From Lepus europaeus (taxonomy: Eukaryota > Chordata > Mammalia > Lagomorpha > Leporidae): DNA of 64,000 nucleotides. The number at the start of each line of letters is the position of its first letter. Position 1 is the stretch's first letter. Of this stretch, positions 23,291 to 35,524 are shown piece after piece. A model generated the notes under the pieces. The model was not told the DNA's origin. It did no database searches and saw only the letters and a list, made by a program, of their open reading frames with translations. The position numbers were made by a program, and so were the translations under genes. The DNA is taken from contig NC_084847.1 of NCBI RefSeq assembly GCF_033115175.1, positions 44,687,905 to 44,751,904 of the forward strand. The letters run 5' to 3'.

Positions 23291-23591
23291 ATTTCTATTC
23301 TTCCATATACAGCTATCAGTATCTTTGTGAAGCTAAGCATATGTTTATTATGGTGTTTTTAATCTTAATCTATTTCCACATGGGTGATTCTGTTCTCCTT
23401 CCTTTGCTTCTCTATAAACTTCCACCCCATTGCAATAAACCTAGACTTTTCCACCCTCTATCTCTTAATATAATTGTTCAATTCTAGTTTATATGTATAG
23501 TGATGTCAGAATTGTGGCACCATACCCAGATATTTAGTTTTGAGTGGAGCTTTTGGTAGTCAATCAGTTGCCTGGGTTTGAGCTACATGTA

Positions 23592-23676
23592 TGTATGTAT
23601 GTATGTATGCATGCATGCATGTACGTATTTTTTAAAATATTTATTTCTTTGAAAGAGTTACACAAAAAGAGGCAAA

Positions 23677-23720
<44 letters not shown>

Positions 23721-23978
23721 CTTCCATCTGATGGTTCACTCCCCAGTTGGCCACAATGGCTGGAGCCGCACCAATCCAAAGCCAGGAGACAGGAGCTTCC
23801 TCCAGGTCTCCCACGTGAGTGCAGGGACCCAAGGACTTGGGCCATCCTCCATTGCCTTCCCAGACCATAGTAGAGAGCTGGATTGGAAGTGGAGCAGCCA
23901 GGTCCTGAACAGGCGCCCGTGTGGGATCCCGGCACTTTAGGCCAGGGTGATAACCCACTATGTCACAGCACCAGCCCT
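23592..23978 (-). repeat. CSINE, classic type, with tetranucleotide tail expansion
   Basis: (ATGT/ATGC)n at about 23586-23625 runs into 'tttaaaatatttatttctttgaaagag', a GA tract, 'cttccatctgatggttcac', the core and head complement 'cccactatgtcacagcaccagccc'. Flanks GAGCTACATGTA (23580-23591) and GAGCTGCATGTA (23979-23990) are a one-mismatch target duplication. Confidence 0.92.
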
Positions 23979-24133
23979 GAGCTGCATGTATTTAAAAACT
24001 AATCTTCAGTAGTTAAATTTCATTATATCTGCCTTACAACTTAGACATCCTAATTTGTACAAAATATAATCAAAATGTTAATAGCAGAGGAAAAACCTTA
24101 TAAGTAATTTTGGTTCAATCATCCCACTGTGCT

Positions 24134-24184
24134 TTGTTTTATAAATGTTTAATTGTTTATTTGAAAGGCAGAGTAAACAGGCAG

Positions 24185-24234
<50 letters not shown>

Positions 24235-24481
24235 CTTGTACCGGCCAGTTCAATCCCGATTGGCCGCAGTGGCTGGAGATGTACCGATCAGGAGCCAGGA
24301 GCTTCTTCTGGGTTTCCCACATGGACGCAGAGGCCCAAGGACTTGGGCCATCTTCTACTGCTTTCCCAGGCCATAGCAGAGAGCTGAATCAGAAGTGGAG
24401 CAGCTGGGACTTAATCAGCACCCATATAGAATGCCAGCACTGCAGGTGTCAGCTTTATCCATTACCCCACAGCACCGGCTC
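24134..24481 (-). repeat. CSINE, classic type, inserted next to a MIR
   Basis: Tail complement 'tttaattgtttatttgaaaggcag', about 45 bp GA tract, core and head complement 'ccattaccccacagcaccggc'. Flanked by CCCACTGT at 24123-24130 and 24482-24489. Confidence 0.92.
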
Positions 24482-24489
24482 CCCACTGT

Positions 24490-24600
24490 ATTTTAAATAT
24501 GATGAAACTGAGTCCAGGGAGCTGTGTACTAAAGTTCACACAGAGAGTCAAAGTTATTAGATAGGATCATCAGCATTTGGTACAAAGATGCCTGTGTTCA
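24490..24600 (+). repeat. MIR fragment
   Basis: 'gatgaaactgagtccagggagctgtg' followed by 'aaagttcacacagagagtcaaag' matches the conserved MIR core. Confidence 0.6.
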
Positions 24601-25123
24601 AATATCATATATTTTCTCTGACACATAGTAGTTAATATAGAATACAAAAATGTGTAAGAATGAAATGGACATTTTGAGATTTGATTGTCGTTATAAGCCC
24701 TTGCTTATACTCCTGTGGAACTGTGGTCTTTCTACATTTTACATGCTGAATATTATGGTTAGTGGTGCATTAAGTGTGTGATTATATAGTGGACTGAAAT
24801 TATGCTCTTGCTTCCAACTTTGGAAATGCTTCCAACTTTTCCCCATTCAATAGGATGTTGGCCATGGGTTTTTCATATATTGCTTTGATTGTATTAAGGA
24901 ATGTTCCTTCCATACCCAGTTTGCTTAGAGTTTTCATCATGAAAGGGTGTTGTATTTTATCAAATGCTTTCTCTGCGTCTATTGAGAGAATCATATGGTT
25001 TTTCTTCTGCAGTCTGTTAATGTAGTGTATTACGTTGATTGTTTTGCGAATGTTGAACCATCCCTGCATACCGGGGATGAATCCCACTTGGTCTGGGTGG
25101 ATGATCTTTCTGATGTGTTGTTG

Positions 25124-27002
25124 AAGCATTTCCGCTGAAATCTGGTACCAGACAGGGATGCCCTCTCTCACCACTGCTATTCAATATAGTTCTGGAAGTT
25201 TTGGCCAGAGCTATTAGGCAAGAAAAAGAAATTAAAGGGATACAAATCGGGAAGGACGAACTCAAACTATCCCTCTTTGCAGATGATATGATTCTTTATT
25301 TAGGGGACCCAAGAACTCTACTAAGAGACTGCTGGAACTCATCGAAGAGTTTGGCAAAGTAGCAGGATATAAAATCAATGCACAAAAATCAACAGCCTTT
25401 GTATACACAAGCAATGCCACGGCTGAGGAAGAACTTCTAAAATCAATCCCATTCACAATAGCTACAAAGACAATCAAATACCTTGGAATAAACTTAACCA
25501 AAGACGTTAAAGATCTCTACGATGAAAACTACAAAACCTTACAGAAAGAAATAGAAGAGGATACCAAAAAATGGAGAAATCTTCCATGCTCATGGATTGG
25601 AAGAATCAATATCATCAAAATGTCTATTCTCCCAAAAGCAATTTATACATTCAATGCAATACCCATCAAGAGCCCCAAGACCTTCTTCTCAGATCTGGAA
25701 AAAATGATGCTGAAATTCATATGGAGACACAGAAGACCTCGAATAGCCAAAGCAATCCTGTACAACAAAAACAAAGCCGGAGGCATCACAATACCAGATT
25801 TCAGGACATACTACAGGGCAGTTGTTATCAAAACAGCATGGTACTGGTACAGAAACAGATGGATAGACCAATGGAACAGAATAGAAACACCAGAAATCAA
25901 TCCAAACATCTACAGCCAACTTATATTTGACCAAAGATCCAAATCTAATCCCTGGAATAAGGACAGTCTATTCAATAAATGGTGCTGGGAAAATTGGATT
26001 TCCACATGCAGAAGCTTGAAGCAAGACCCATACCTATCACCTTACACAAAAATTCACTCAACATGGATTAAAGACTTAAATCTACGACCCGAAACCATCA
26101 AATTATTAGAGAGCATTGGAGAAACCCTGCAAGATATAGGCACAGGCAAAGACTTCCTGGAAAATACTCCAACAGCACAGGCAGTCAAAGCCAAAATTAA
26201 CATTTGGGATTGCATCAAATTGAGAAGTTTCTGTACTTCAAAAGAAACAGTCAGGAAAGTGAAGAGGCAACCAACAGAATGGGAAAAAATATTCGCAAAC
26301 TATACTACAGATAAAGGATTGATAACCAGAATCTACAAAGAAATCAAGAAAACCCACAACAAAAAAACAAACAACCCACTTAAGAGATGGGCCAAGGACC
26401 TCAAGAGACATTTTTCGAAAGAGGAAATCCAAATGGCCAACAGACACATGAAAAAATGTTCAAGATCACTAGCAATCAGAGAAATGCAAATCAAAACCAC
26501 AATGAGGTTCCATCTCACCCCGGTGAGAATGGCTCACATTCAGAAATCTACCAACAACAGATGCTGGAGAGGATGTTGGGAAAAAGGGACACTAACCCAC
26601 TGTTGGTGGGAATGCAAACTGGTTAAGCCACTATGGAAGTCTGTCTGGAGATTCCCCAGAAACCTGAACATAACCCTACCATACAACCCAGCCATCCCAC
26701 TCCTTGGAATTTACCCAAAGGAAATTAATTTGGCTAATAAAAAAGCCATCTGCACATTAATGTTTATTGCAGCTCAATTCACAATAGCTAAGACCTGGAA
26801 CCAACCCAAATGCCCATCAACAGTAGACTGGATAAAGAAATTATGGGACATGTACTCCATAGAATACTATACAGCAGTAAGAAACAACGAAACCCAGTCA
26901 TTTGCAACAAGATGGAGCAATCTGGAAAACATCATGCTGAGTGAATTAAGCCAGTCCCAAAGAGAAAAATATCATTTGTTTTCCCTGATCGGTGACAACT
27001 GA
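25124..27002 (+). pseudogene. L1 ORF2 fragment (late RT domain to C-terminus), frameshifted
   Basis: Corresponds to ORF2 from about residue 649 onward: the end of the reverse transcriptase palm including the FADDM motif, then the C-terminal domain with the Cys-rich motif (C-x3-C-x7-H-x4-C) and the end SLIGDN. One A is missing near 25311 (ccaag where the intact copy has ccaaag), which breaks the frame just after FADDM. The remainder is open to the stop at 27000-27002. Over the 460 residues from 25620 I count three differences from the intact ORF2 in this window. There is no endonuclease and no start codon in the proper place, so no function is expected. Confidence 0.93.
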
Positions 27003-28457
27003 GCGCCAAAGGGGAAACCTGTTAAGTGAAATGGACACTATAAGCAACAATGAACTGATCAGCTCTTGTCCTGACTTTAGATGTACAATGTAATACTTTA
27101 TCCTTTTTAGTATTTGTTGTTGTTGTGGTTCTAGTACTATTGGTTGAACTCAGTAATTAACACACAATTATTCTTAGGTGTTTAAATTTTAACTGAAAAG
27201 TGATCCCTGTTAAATCTAAGAGTGGAAAAAGAGAGGGAGGAGATGAACAATTTGGAACATGCTCAATCGGACTGGCCGCAAATGGTGGAGTTAGAAATGT
27301 GCCAGGGGATTCCAACACAATCCCATCAAGATGGCATGTACCAATGCCATCGCACTAGTCCAAGTGATCAATTTCAGCTCACAATTGATAGCTCTGATAG
27401 GTCTAAGAGTCAAAGAGATCACACAAACAAGACAAGTATCTGCTAATACTAACTGATAGAATCAAAAAGGGAGAGAAAGATCCAACATGGGAAGTGGGAT
27501 ACACAGCAGACTCATAGAATGGCAGATGTCCTAAACAACACTCTGGCCTCAGAATCAGCCCTCAAGGCATTCAGATCTGGCTGAAGAGCCCATGAGAGTA
27601 TAGCAGGCATGGAAAGCCAAGATATCATGGAAAAAAAAAAGACCTAAATGAATGATCTCTGTGAGTGAGATCCCAGTGGAAAGAACGGGGCCATCAAAGA
27701 AGGAGGTACCCTTCTCCGAAGGGAGGAGAGGACTTTCACTTTGACTATGACCCTATCGGAATAAGATCAAAGTCAGCGAACTCTAAAGGCTTCCATAGCC
27801 CTGGCAACTCATGACTAGAGCCTAGGGAGATTACTGACGCCATGAACAGGAGTGCCAAATTGTTAAATCAGCAACAGGAGTCACTGTGTACTTACACCCC
27901 ATGTGGGATCTGTCCCTAATGTGTCGTCTAAAGCGAAGTGATGCTATAACTAGTACTGAAACAGTATTTTTATACTTTGCGTTTCTGTGTGGGAACAAAC
28001 TGATGAGGTCTTTACTAATTATATACTGAAGTGATCTTCTGTATATAAAGAGAATTGGAAATGAAAAAAAAAAAAACAACCTGGTGTTAAAATGGAAATG
28101 GCATAGAAAATTAATTAATTTGAAAAAAATTATGTAGGATCTCTGTCTTTAATGTGCTGTGCATTGCTATTTAATGCTATAATTAGTAATCCAATGGTAG
28201 TTTTTTCACTTTATGTTGCTATATGGGCAAAATGTTGAAATCTTTACCTAATATATACTAAACTGATCTTCTGTATACAAAGAGAATTGAAAATGAATCT
28301 TTACATGAATGGAAGGGGAAAGGGAGCGGAAAAGGGGAGGGTTGCGGGCGGGAGGGAAGTTATGGGAGGGGGGAAGCCATTGTAACCCATAAGCTATACT
28401 TTGGAAATTTATATTCATTAAATAAAAGTTTAATAAAAAATGATATAACAAAAAAAA
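27003..28457 (+). repeat. L1 3' UTR of the twin-primed copy
   Basis: Near-identical to 49886-51320, including the G-rich tract at about 28312-28377 and the end 'aagctatactttggaaattt..ataaaagtttaataaaaaa'. The tail is impure (tgatataac between A runs). Confidence 0.9.
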
Positions 28458-28472
28458 GAAATTATGCTCTTG

Positions 28473-28625
28473 AAAAACTTAAAGAAGGAAGAGAACAAAA
28501 GGAGGGGGATTAAGTGAGAGAATGAGGGAGGGAGGGAACTATGGCTATCTTCTTAGAATTGAACCTATGAAATACATGAATCTCTTCTGTTTGTATTAAC
28601 AAAAATTAAAAAATTAAATTAAATG
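28473..28625 (+). repeat. L1 3' end of a different, older subfamily
   Basis: Purine tract 'ggagggggattaagtgag..gggagggagggaac' followed by 'atcttcttagaattgaacctatg' and an A-rich end. It directly abuts the target duplication of the young L1. Confidence 0.6.
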
Positions 28626-29429
28626 GTAGCATGCCACTCATATCAAAAATGCCATTTTAAAATTTCTTTTGAAAGACAATAAAGATATATTAAAAAGGAA
28701 TTTCATAGAAGAAATAATAAAAATGAGAATTTTATTAATTGTAGCCCCCAAAGAATTGGATAAAGATCCTAGAGTTTTCTTTACCTACGCACAAAACAAA
28801 TGCAGGTAGGAAAGTATGGGTTGAACAAGATTTGGCTCCCCAAACTCAGGAAGATATTTAAACCCCAAAGTTTTATTTTAATGATTAATGGGTTAATGTT
28901 AATGAATTAAGGGTGCAGACTTTAACTATGGTTCCTGCGAGTGGGCCTACAGGAAGTGGGCCTACAGGGAAGTCCGTAGGTCACTGGGGGCTAGCCCTCA
29001 GAAGATGTGACTTGTGACAGGGTTGGATACGTAAGTTAACTGTGCTCTCTGTGGCTTTCTTCTTCCTGGCTTGCCATGTGATCAGCCTCACCCAATGGGG
29101 CCAACCCTTCTTGCAGTGTGTGTCTCCAACAGTGTAAGGTGAGATAAAACTTCCCCCTTCCTAACTTGCTCCTCTTAGGTACAAGGAAAAGTTGACTGAT
29201 AAAATACTTGAAAATATTCTTGAGGTATTTGTCCTGAAAAAATTTGTCAGTGAAATCAGTAAAAGTAAACAAATCCATAAGAAATGAGATACTTTTCTGA
29301 ATACGGAGCAAAAAGAGAAGAGATGATAAGTATGAGACAGAAGTTGCTGATATGGAAACTAGAGACCTATATAGGAAATCAAAACAAAAAGATTTGAGAC
29401 AGTCCTGTGTCACAATAAGTTCTAGGCAG
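28626..29429. other. Unassigned, possibly an old interspersed repeat
   Basis: 28880-29110 contains a near tandem 'gtgggcctacaggaa' duplication and 'gacagggttggatacgtaagttaactgtgctctctgtgg', which has the feel of an old non-autonomous repeat. I cannot name it. No gene is visible. Confidence 0.35.
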
Positions 29430-32345
29430 TGTAATAAATCCTATAATTGAAATAATAGGTATAATGTCTGGAATTATTATTTGCTTATGAAATAGTTGAC
29501 TTAAAAAAATCAATTCAGAAGGTCTTAGAATTCATCAAAAACATTAATGAAGTATCAGAATCCAGGACAATTACAAACGTTGTTATCTTTATTCAGAAGA
29601 AGCAGTGAGAAAACACAATGGAAAGCATCCAGTGTCAGTCGTGTTAGGGAACTGCACAAGGGAAATGCACAGACAGCAAGAAGGAGCCCTCCAGGCTGAA
29701 AGACTAGAAGATGGGGCTTTCCTTGGGAGGGGTAGGTTTTGGGTCACATTGCACTGCTTTGGAAGAGATTGCAGCAAAGGTACTCCAGCAAACCTGCAGG
29801 GGTAATGTCAGGTGTAGCTAAGAAGAGAGCTACAACTGAATTCCCACAGAGAAGTAAAGAGGTCCCAGGCAGTGTTAGTGGGGATCGCATGGAGAGACTG
29901 GACTTCAACACATACCTGGCACTAATGGGATACTCCTTCATTACTAGTTGGTATCAGAAGAAGCCTAGTGCAGAATCAGTATTGCTCTTCAGTAATGAGA
30001 CCTCTCCCACTACAATGCCAGTGGAGAACATGTGAGGAATAAGATATGAACCATGCCAAGCAGTAATGAGGAGCCTTCCTCCTTAGGTGCAAATCAGGCT
30101 AAGTGGGGAAGCTGAACTTCTAAATTCATCTGGCAGTAACAAAGTGATTCCCCATCTCCATCTGCTGAGCAATGTCATAAAAGGCCAAAAAACCATCTGA
30201 AGCAGAATGTTAAAATAAGGACCTCAGTTCCAGAATACAAAATCCCAGGCTACAATTAAAATTATTTGTTGTACAATGAGTAAGAAAGATCTCAAACTGA
30301 ATGACAAAAATAATCAAGAGATGCCAACAGTGGGATAGCAAGAATGTTGGAATTATCTGGTAGATAAAAATTCAACCACAAGTGATTACCAAAATAGTTG
30401 AAACAAATGAAAGAAGCAAAAATTTTGAGGAAGATACAAAGAAAAATTAATGGAAATATTAGATCTGAAAAATATAATAACTGAGATGAAAAGATCAGTG
30501 GATGGGTTCAACAGTGGGAAAGAAAAGAGAAAAAATAATTAGCATACAGGGAGATAGAACCATAGGAGTTACTCATTCTAAACAACAGCGTGAAATCAAA
30601 TGGAGAGAAATGTGAGCAGAGTCTGTCACATATCAATGACTGATGTCATTATAGTCTTGGAAAAAGAAGGGAAAGAGAAAGAGATTAAAAAAGCAGTTGA
30701 AGAAATAATGACTAAAGACTTCCCACAAGTAAAATTAAAATTCAGCAGCAGAGTGATAACTGGAGTATCTTCAAACTCTTGAAAACAGAACAGGAATTTA
30801 TATAACTCACAGTGAAAGAATAAGTCTCACAGGATGTTTTAAAACCATATTGAACTGAATGAAGATGAAAACACAATTTAAATATTTGTGGGACACATCT
30901 AAAACATAACTGACAAGGAAATTCATAGCAGTAACTACATGAACTGAAAAAGAAGTCTCAAATTAATAATCTAATATCCCCTCTCAAGAACCTAGAAAAG
31001 AAAGAAAAATACACCAAAAACAAGCAATAAGAAGAAAGAACATAAATCAATGAAATTGATTTCGTGGCAAACAACAGAGGATAAAACAAAGACCAGGATC
31101 TTTGAAAAAGATCAATAAAATTAACAAACCTGAAACAAGACTGTCAAAGCAAAAGGAAAGAACTTAGTTATACCAGAAATTAAATGGGGACATTGTTATT
31201 ACAACTGCAGATGTCAAAGTGATAAATAATAGTAAATACTGTGAATAGTTTTTTACACATTAATTTGCAAGTCAGAAAAAATGGATCACTTCAATGAAAA
31301 TACACACTAATAAACTCAATATGAAAAATAGCATTTGAATAGACTTATAAGTGCTAAAATATTGAGTTCATTATTTAAAGATCACTAAAAAGGAATTTTC
31401 CAAAACTGTATGAGTTCTCTGAGAATTCTCCCAAATATGTAATGATTTAAGAGAAATTCTATACAATCTCAGAGAAAATAGAAGTGAAAGGAACATTTTC
31501 CAATACATTTTTATGAAGCTAGTATTACCTAGTATTACCTGATATCAAAACTTAACTTCCATACATTAAAAATGAAGAAAAAAGGAAACAGAAGTTATAA
31601 AACAATTTAGGATAATTAACAACATAACAACAACTATAAAACAATCTCTCTCATGAATATGGATAGAAAAATCCTTTTATATGTTAGTGTGTAGAATTAA
31701 GCAATATATGAGAATTTTGCATGACTAAGTTATACTTATTCTAATGGTTAAATATCAATTCAACATTCAAAAATCAATGTATTAAGCAATATTAATAGCT
31801 TATAATAAGACAATACAATTGTACTAACAATGCTGAAAAAGCATTTGACAAAATTCAACATATACTTATGAAAAAAAAACCCTTAGAAAAATAGGAATAG
31901 AAGCAAACTTTCTCAACTAAAGAAAGAGTATCCACAAAAGTCAGCTAACATAAGCGTCAGTGGTGAAAGACTAAAAGCTTTCCTACTGAGAATCACACTT
32001 TGTGAAAAAAAAAACTTCAAAAGTTCATATGCTATGGAATCCCATTTATGTAAATATTGAACTGAAAAATTATAGAAAATAAGAACAGATTAGCAGTTAT
32101 TAAGGGTAAGGGAGGGATTATAGGTGAGAGGCAGAGGTTGCAGATTCAGAAGTGCAACCTGAAGGCTCTGTGGTGATGGAAATGTTCTGCATTTTGACTG
32201 TGTCACTGGTGACATTCTGGTTGTGATATCATACAGTTGTTATGCAAAATATTACCATTAAGGAAAACTGGGAAATGGTTTCATGATCTGTCCGTATTAT
32301 TTTTATAACTGAATATACATCTACAATGACTCAAAATTACAGTTA
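29430..32345 (+). repeat. Ancient L1M-type element, ORF1 and ORF2 remnants and 3' UTR
   Basis: In order on the plus strand: ORF1-like text ('agatctcaaactgaatgacaaaaa', 'gttggaattatctggtagat', 'cagtggatgggttcaacag', 'ttgaagaaataatgactaaagacttccc'), ORF2-like text ('tgctgaaaaagcatttgacaaaattcaac', 'ggtgaaagactaaaagctttccta'), then a 3' UTR-like part ('atggaatcccatttatgtaaa', 'gtgatggaaatgttctgcattttgactgtg'). All frames are broken. The 5' boundary is uncertain. Confidence 0.65.
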
Positions 32346-34339
32346 AATTTTTAAAAATATTTAACAAGTCCTACATAACACGTTTCTTCTGTTTAATAGA
32401 TTTTGTACAACATAAATCATAATGCTCTAAAATGTACATAGTAGACAAAATGTAAAACCTTTGTAAATTGAGAAATAAGTAAAATTAAATGACAAAGGAA
32501 GATTACAAAACATTCAAATAAACCAGAAATGCTCTAAAATCCTAATACATCAGTGGGCAAATACCTGGACAGAAAATTTACCATAAAGTAAACATTCGTG
32601 GTAAGTAAATGAACATCATGAGATGTTTAATATCCTTAGCTATTAAAGAAGCATGAAATAAAACAAAAATATCATACACAATCAAGTATTTAGTAGAACA
32701 CTGAACTATGAACCTTTGAACTTCACCTGAAATACTGTTCTCTAGATCATTTTCCTTCAGTAACATAGGGGAATTCATAACTATTCCCTCTCAATAACTA
32801 TTCCCTCTCAATACTTCTATTAGTGTACTTGACTAGACTGTACATCTAGAGTTCTTGGTGTAGAGCTTCCTAACTTGTCTTCTTGTATTTCCTTAGATTA
32901 GCACAATGGTGTAGTTGAGTACCTTATAACTTCCAAGTTTCTGTGCTTGGAGAGATCAATGGAGTCCAGGGAAAGAGACTGTAACATAAACCTTAAAGAT
33001 CACAGGCGCTGATAAGAAATGATATTAGCATGGGACACATCCCACTCCCATTCCACAAGCACAGAGTAGGACACTCACAGGAGCCTTGAAATGGGCAGTG
33101 CTCTCTAGCACTGGACCCATATGGACAAAGACAAGACTATCTCCTGGTTTTCCAAGAGTTGAATGTGCTTCATGTTTTAATTCTTTTTCCTAAGATACAC
33201 CTCCCTTGGACTGAGGGAGTATTGATAAAGTTTCTCCTTTAAATCCATGGCAACCTTGTAAGAAAAGAGTTAGATTTTTGGTCTAAGGTTTGGAGGTGAA
33301 CAGGCCTGGCCTTGACACTTACAAGCACCAGCAAGAGTGCAGATGGAGACAGGCATACACTATGAGCCATGAGACACTTTGTTCAAGCCAAGCAACCCCT
33401 GGCCACAACCTCTGCTAACATCAAATTTGCAAGGTCCTGAGCTGGAATATATGTGGGAGCCCTGGTCCTGAACCATCCACCCCAGGTCTTGCTCCTCCTC
33501 TTCCTGTTGTGAGCTCTGTCAGGCACTGCCAGGGACCTTGTGAACATGCAGCTGGACACTCTGGTTATTGTGCTCTCTACTCCCCTCACAGATACCTCAT
33601 CATTGTTTGCCCTCCTCTGGGTCTGAGGACTGACACATCAGTTTTGTGATCTGCTCTTTGGTCTGGTAGTTGGACTTGGTGAAGTGCTGTAGAGGAATAA
33701 GAAGTGAAACCAGGAGTGTTCACCAAAGAATCCTGAACATAGGACCCAGAGCATGGTCTACTAGACACTGGTATTCTGGCCTGTCAGAAAAAGCTCAGAG
33801 GGAAGAGAGGAGATTCAGGGACTGGGATGCAAACAGTGTTGATGCCAACCTGTTGACTGATTCTTCAGGGATTCACAGCAGTTTGATCACTTTCATTCCC
33901 GCCCACTATATAAAATGGTCTTAATGAGTCGCATGCAGAGACAGTCTTTATCTTCTCAGTGTCCAAGCACTCACAGGGAAGCAGAGACAGATTAGGAGAC
34001 TCTGCCCAGTGCTCCTTTCCATCTTTCAGGCTCAGGAGGAGAAGGGGGAGATCAGAGGTTCAGAGGTGGATGGTGTCTCTGCTTTTTCTCACTGTTACAG
34101 TAGGGTGGAGCCCACAGTACTGCTGAGATGGTCACCAAGATCCTTGTCTCCATTACTGCCCTCTCTTTCATAGCAGTACTTAATGTAGCACTACAATTGA
34201 ATGCATTAGCATTAACTTTGCTCCTTTACGCTTTAATCACCACAACATGTACTCTCACACATGCCATTTCACCTCACTCTGATATAATATATTACATTCA
34301 AGAGTAACTTTCTGCTTTCTCATTATCAGTTCAGTAACA
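32346..34339. other. Unassigned, about 2 kb, no supported gene
   Basis: Moderate GC in 33000-34150, unlike the AT-rich repeats around it. A TATA-like tatataaaa lies at about 33907-33915 and polypyrimidine/CAG combinations are present. Short open frames of 60-84 codons show no recognisable domain. Confidence 0.4.
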
Positions 34340-34485
34340 ATGAACAGCTTCAAATATGCATTGAGTACATATATACTGAATATCTTCTATGCATCAGGTA
34401 CAATATTATATGCTAGGAATAAAATAGTGAAGAAGACTGAAGTGATTCTGTCTTCATTACATTCGCAATCTAATGGGGAATAAAA
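34340..34485 (+). repeat. Ancient L2/MIR-class fragment
   Basis: 'cattgagtacatatatactgaatatcttctatgcatcaggtac', then 'aataaaatagtgaagaag' and 'cttcattacattcgcaatctaatgggg' follow the order of a frequent old mammalian repeat (…actatgtgccaggcac…cctcatggagct…). Diverged. Confidence 0.5.
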
Positions 34486-34674
34486 GAAATGAAGCATGGA
34501 ACTTTTAAAAATCTTTGATTTTAATTAATAGCTTAGTGGAGACATACAGGAGTATAAAACACAGAATATATGTGTATAGTGATGCAGAAGTAGTAGGTGT
34601 AATTTAGGTCTTTGCTCAAGATCACTTTCTTAAAAATCATTTTCCAAATACTCTATTAAAATAGCAATAATTCT

Positions 34675-34992
34675 GGAGCTGGCATTGTGGCTTAGTTAAG
34701 TCACCACATGCAACAGGCATCCCATATGAACAGTGATTCAGGTCCCAGCTGCTCCATTTGATCCAGCTCCCTGCTGGTGCACTCAGGAAAGCAACAGAGG
34801 ATGGCCTGAGTGTCTGAGGCCTTGCCACCCATGTGGGAGACCCAGATAGAGTTCCAGGCTCCTGGCTTTGTTTTAACTCAGTCCTGGCTGTTGTGGCCAT
34901 TGGGGACTTAAACAGTGGATGGAAGATCTCCTCTGTGTCTCCTTCTCTCTCTGCAACTCTGCCTTTCAAATAAGAAATGCATCTTAAAATAT
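34675..34992 (+). repeat. CSINE, classic type, perfect 19-bp target duplication
   Basis: Head 'ggagctggcattgtggcttag', core, short CT tract, 'ctctgcctttcaaataag'. Flanked by TTAAAATAGCAATAATTCT at 34656-34674 and 34993-35011. The TT/AAAA at its start is the L1 endonuclease preference. Confidence 0.95.
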
Positions 34993-35118
34993 TTAAAATA
35001 GCAATAATTCTACTCCAACATTCCTTACCTATGTGTATTTTCTCAAATATTCACATACCTAGACATGCTAACACCAATGCATACACATATAATCAGCTTA
35101 CTTATTTTTCTGTCTATT

Positions 35119-35455
35119 AATATGTAAGCTCTATGAGGATGAGGGACTATTGCAGTCTATTATAATGATTTTTACCTTTTTAAAAATTAAAATAGCACCT
35201 GGTACAGTAGTTGGTCATTGAATGAATGAATGATATTGGAAGGGAAAGATTTTCTGAGAAGTAAACATTTAAGATGACACCAACAATGGTGCATCTCATG
35301 CAAGGGATATGGTAAAAGGAGACTTTTCCAGGTAAAACACAGTAGATACAAGAGCCTTGAGGCAGGAAAGAGGAACCTGAAGCCCATGTGCTGGAAGTAC
35401 TGCTTGGCTGTAGCTGGAGCTAAGATTGGAAACATGGACAGGGGAAAGATCTTCT
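35119..35455 (+). repeat. L2 3' end plus adjoining ancient repeat
   Basis: 'gtaagctctatgaggatgagggac' and 'agcacctggtacagtagttggtcattgaatgaatgaatg' are the L2 3' end. The following 'agagccttgaggcaggaaagagg' and 'cttggctgtagctggagc' resemble another common old repeat. Confidence 0.55.
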
Positions 35456-35524
35456 GTTTTATAGACTAAGGTATCAGTCATATATCATTCTCAAATACAC
35501 TTGCAAAAGAACAAGCAAGGCAGG

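Larger units (their letters stand above)
24811..28457 (+). mobile_element. Young L1 with 5' inversion (twin priming), 5'-truncated
   Basis: Two parts. 24822-25123 is L1 ORF2 in reverse orientation, matching 47714-48015 of the full-length L1 in this window. 25124-28457 is L1 in direct orientation, matching 48005 to the 3' end. The element is flanked by a perfect 15-bp direct repeat GAAATTATGCTCTTG at 24796-24810 and 28458-28472. L1 bases 48005-48015 (gaagcatttcc) are present in both the inverted and direct parts. At the outer edge gcttccaactt occurs twice (24810-24820 and 24828-24838). The 5' UTR, ORF1 and the endonuclease are absent, so it is dead, but it is nearly identical to the full-length copy and therefore recent. 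Confidence 0.95.

Noticed and set aside
33380-34200. Immunoglobulin or T-cell receptor V-gene relic suggested by leader-like hydrophobic stretches and TATA
   Set aside because: No conserved Cys-Trp-Cys V-domain framework, no recombination signal (CACAGTG..ACAAAAACC) and no clean leader exon could be found.
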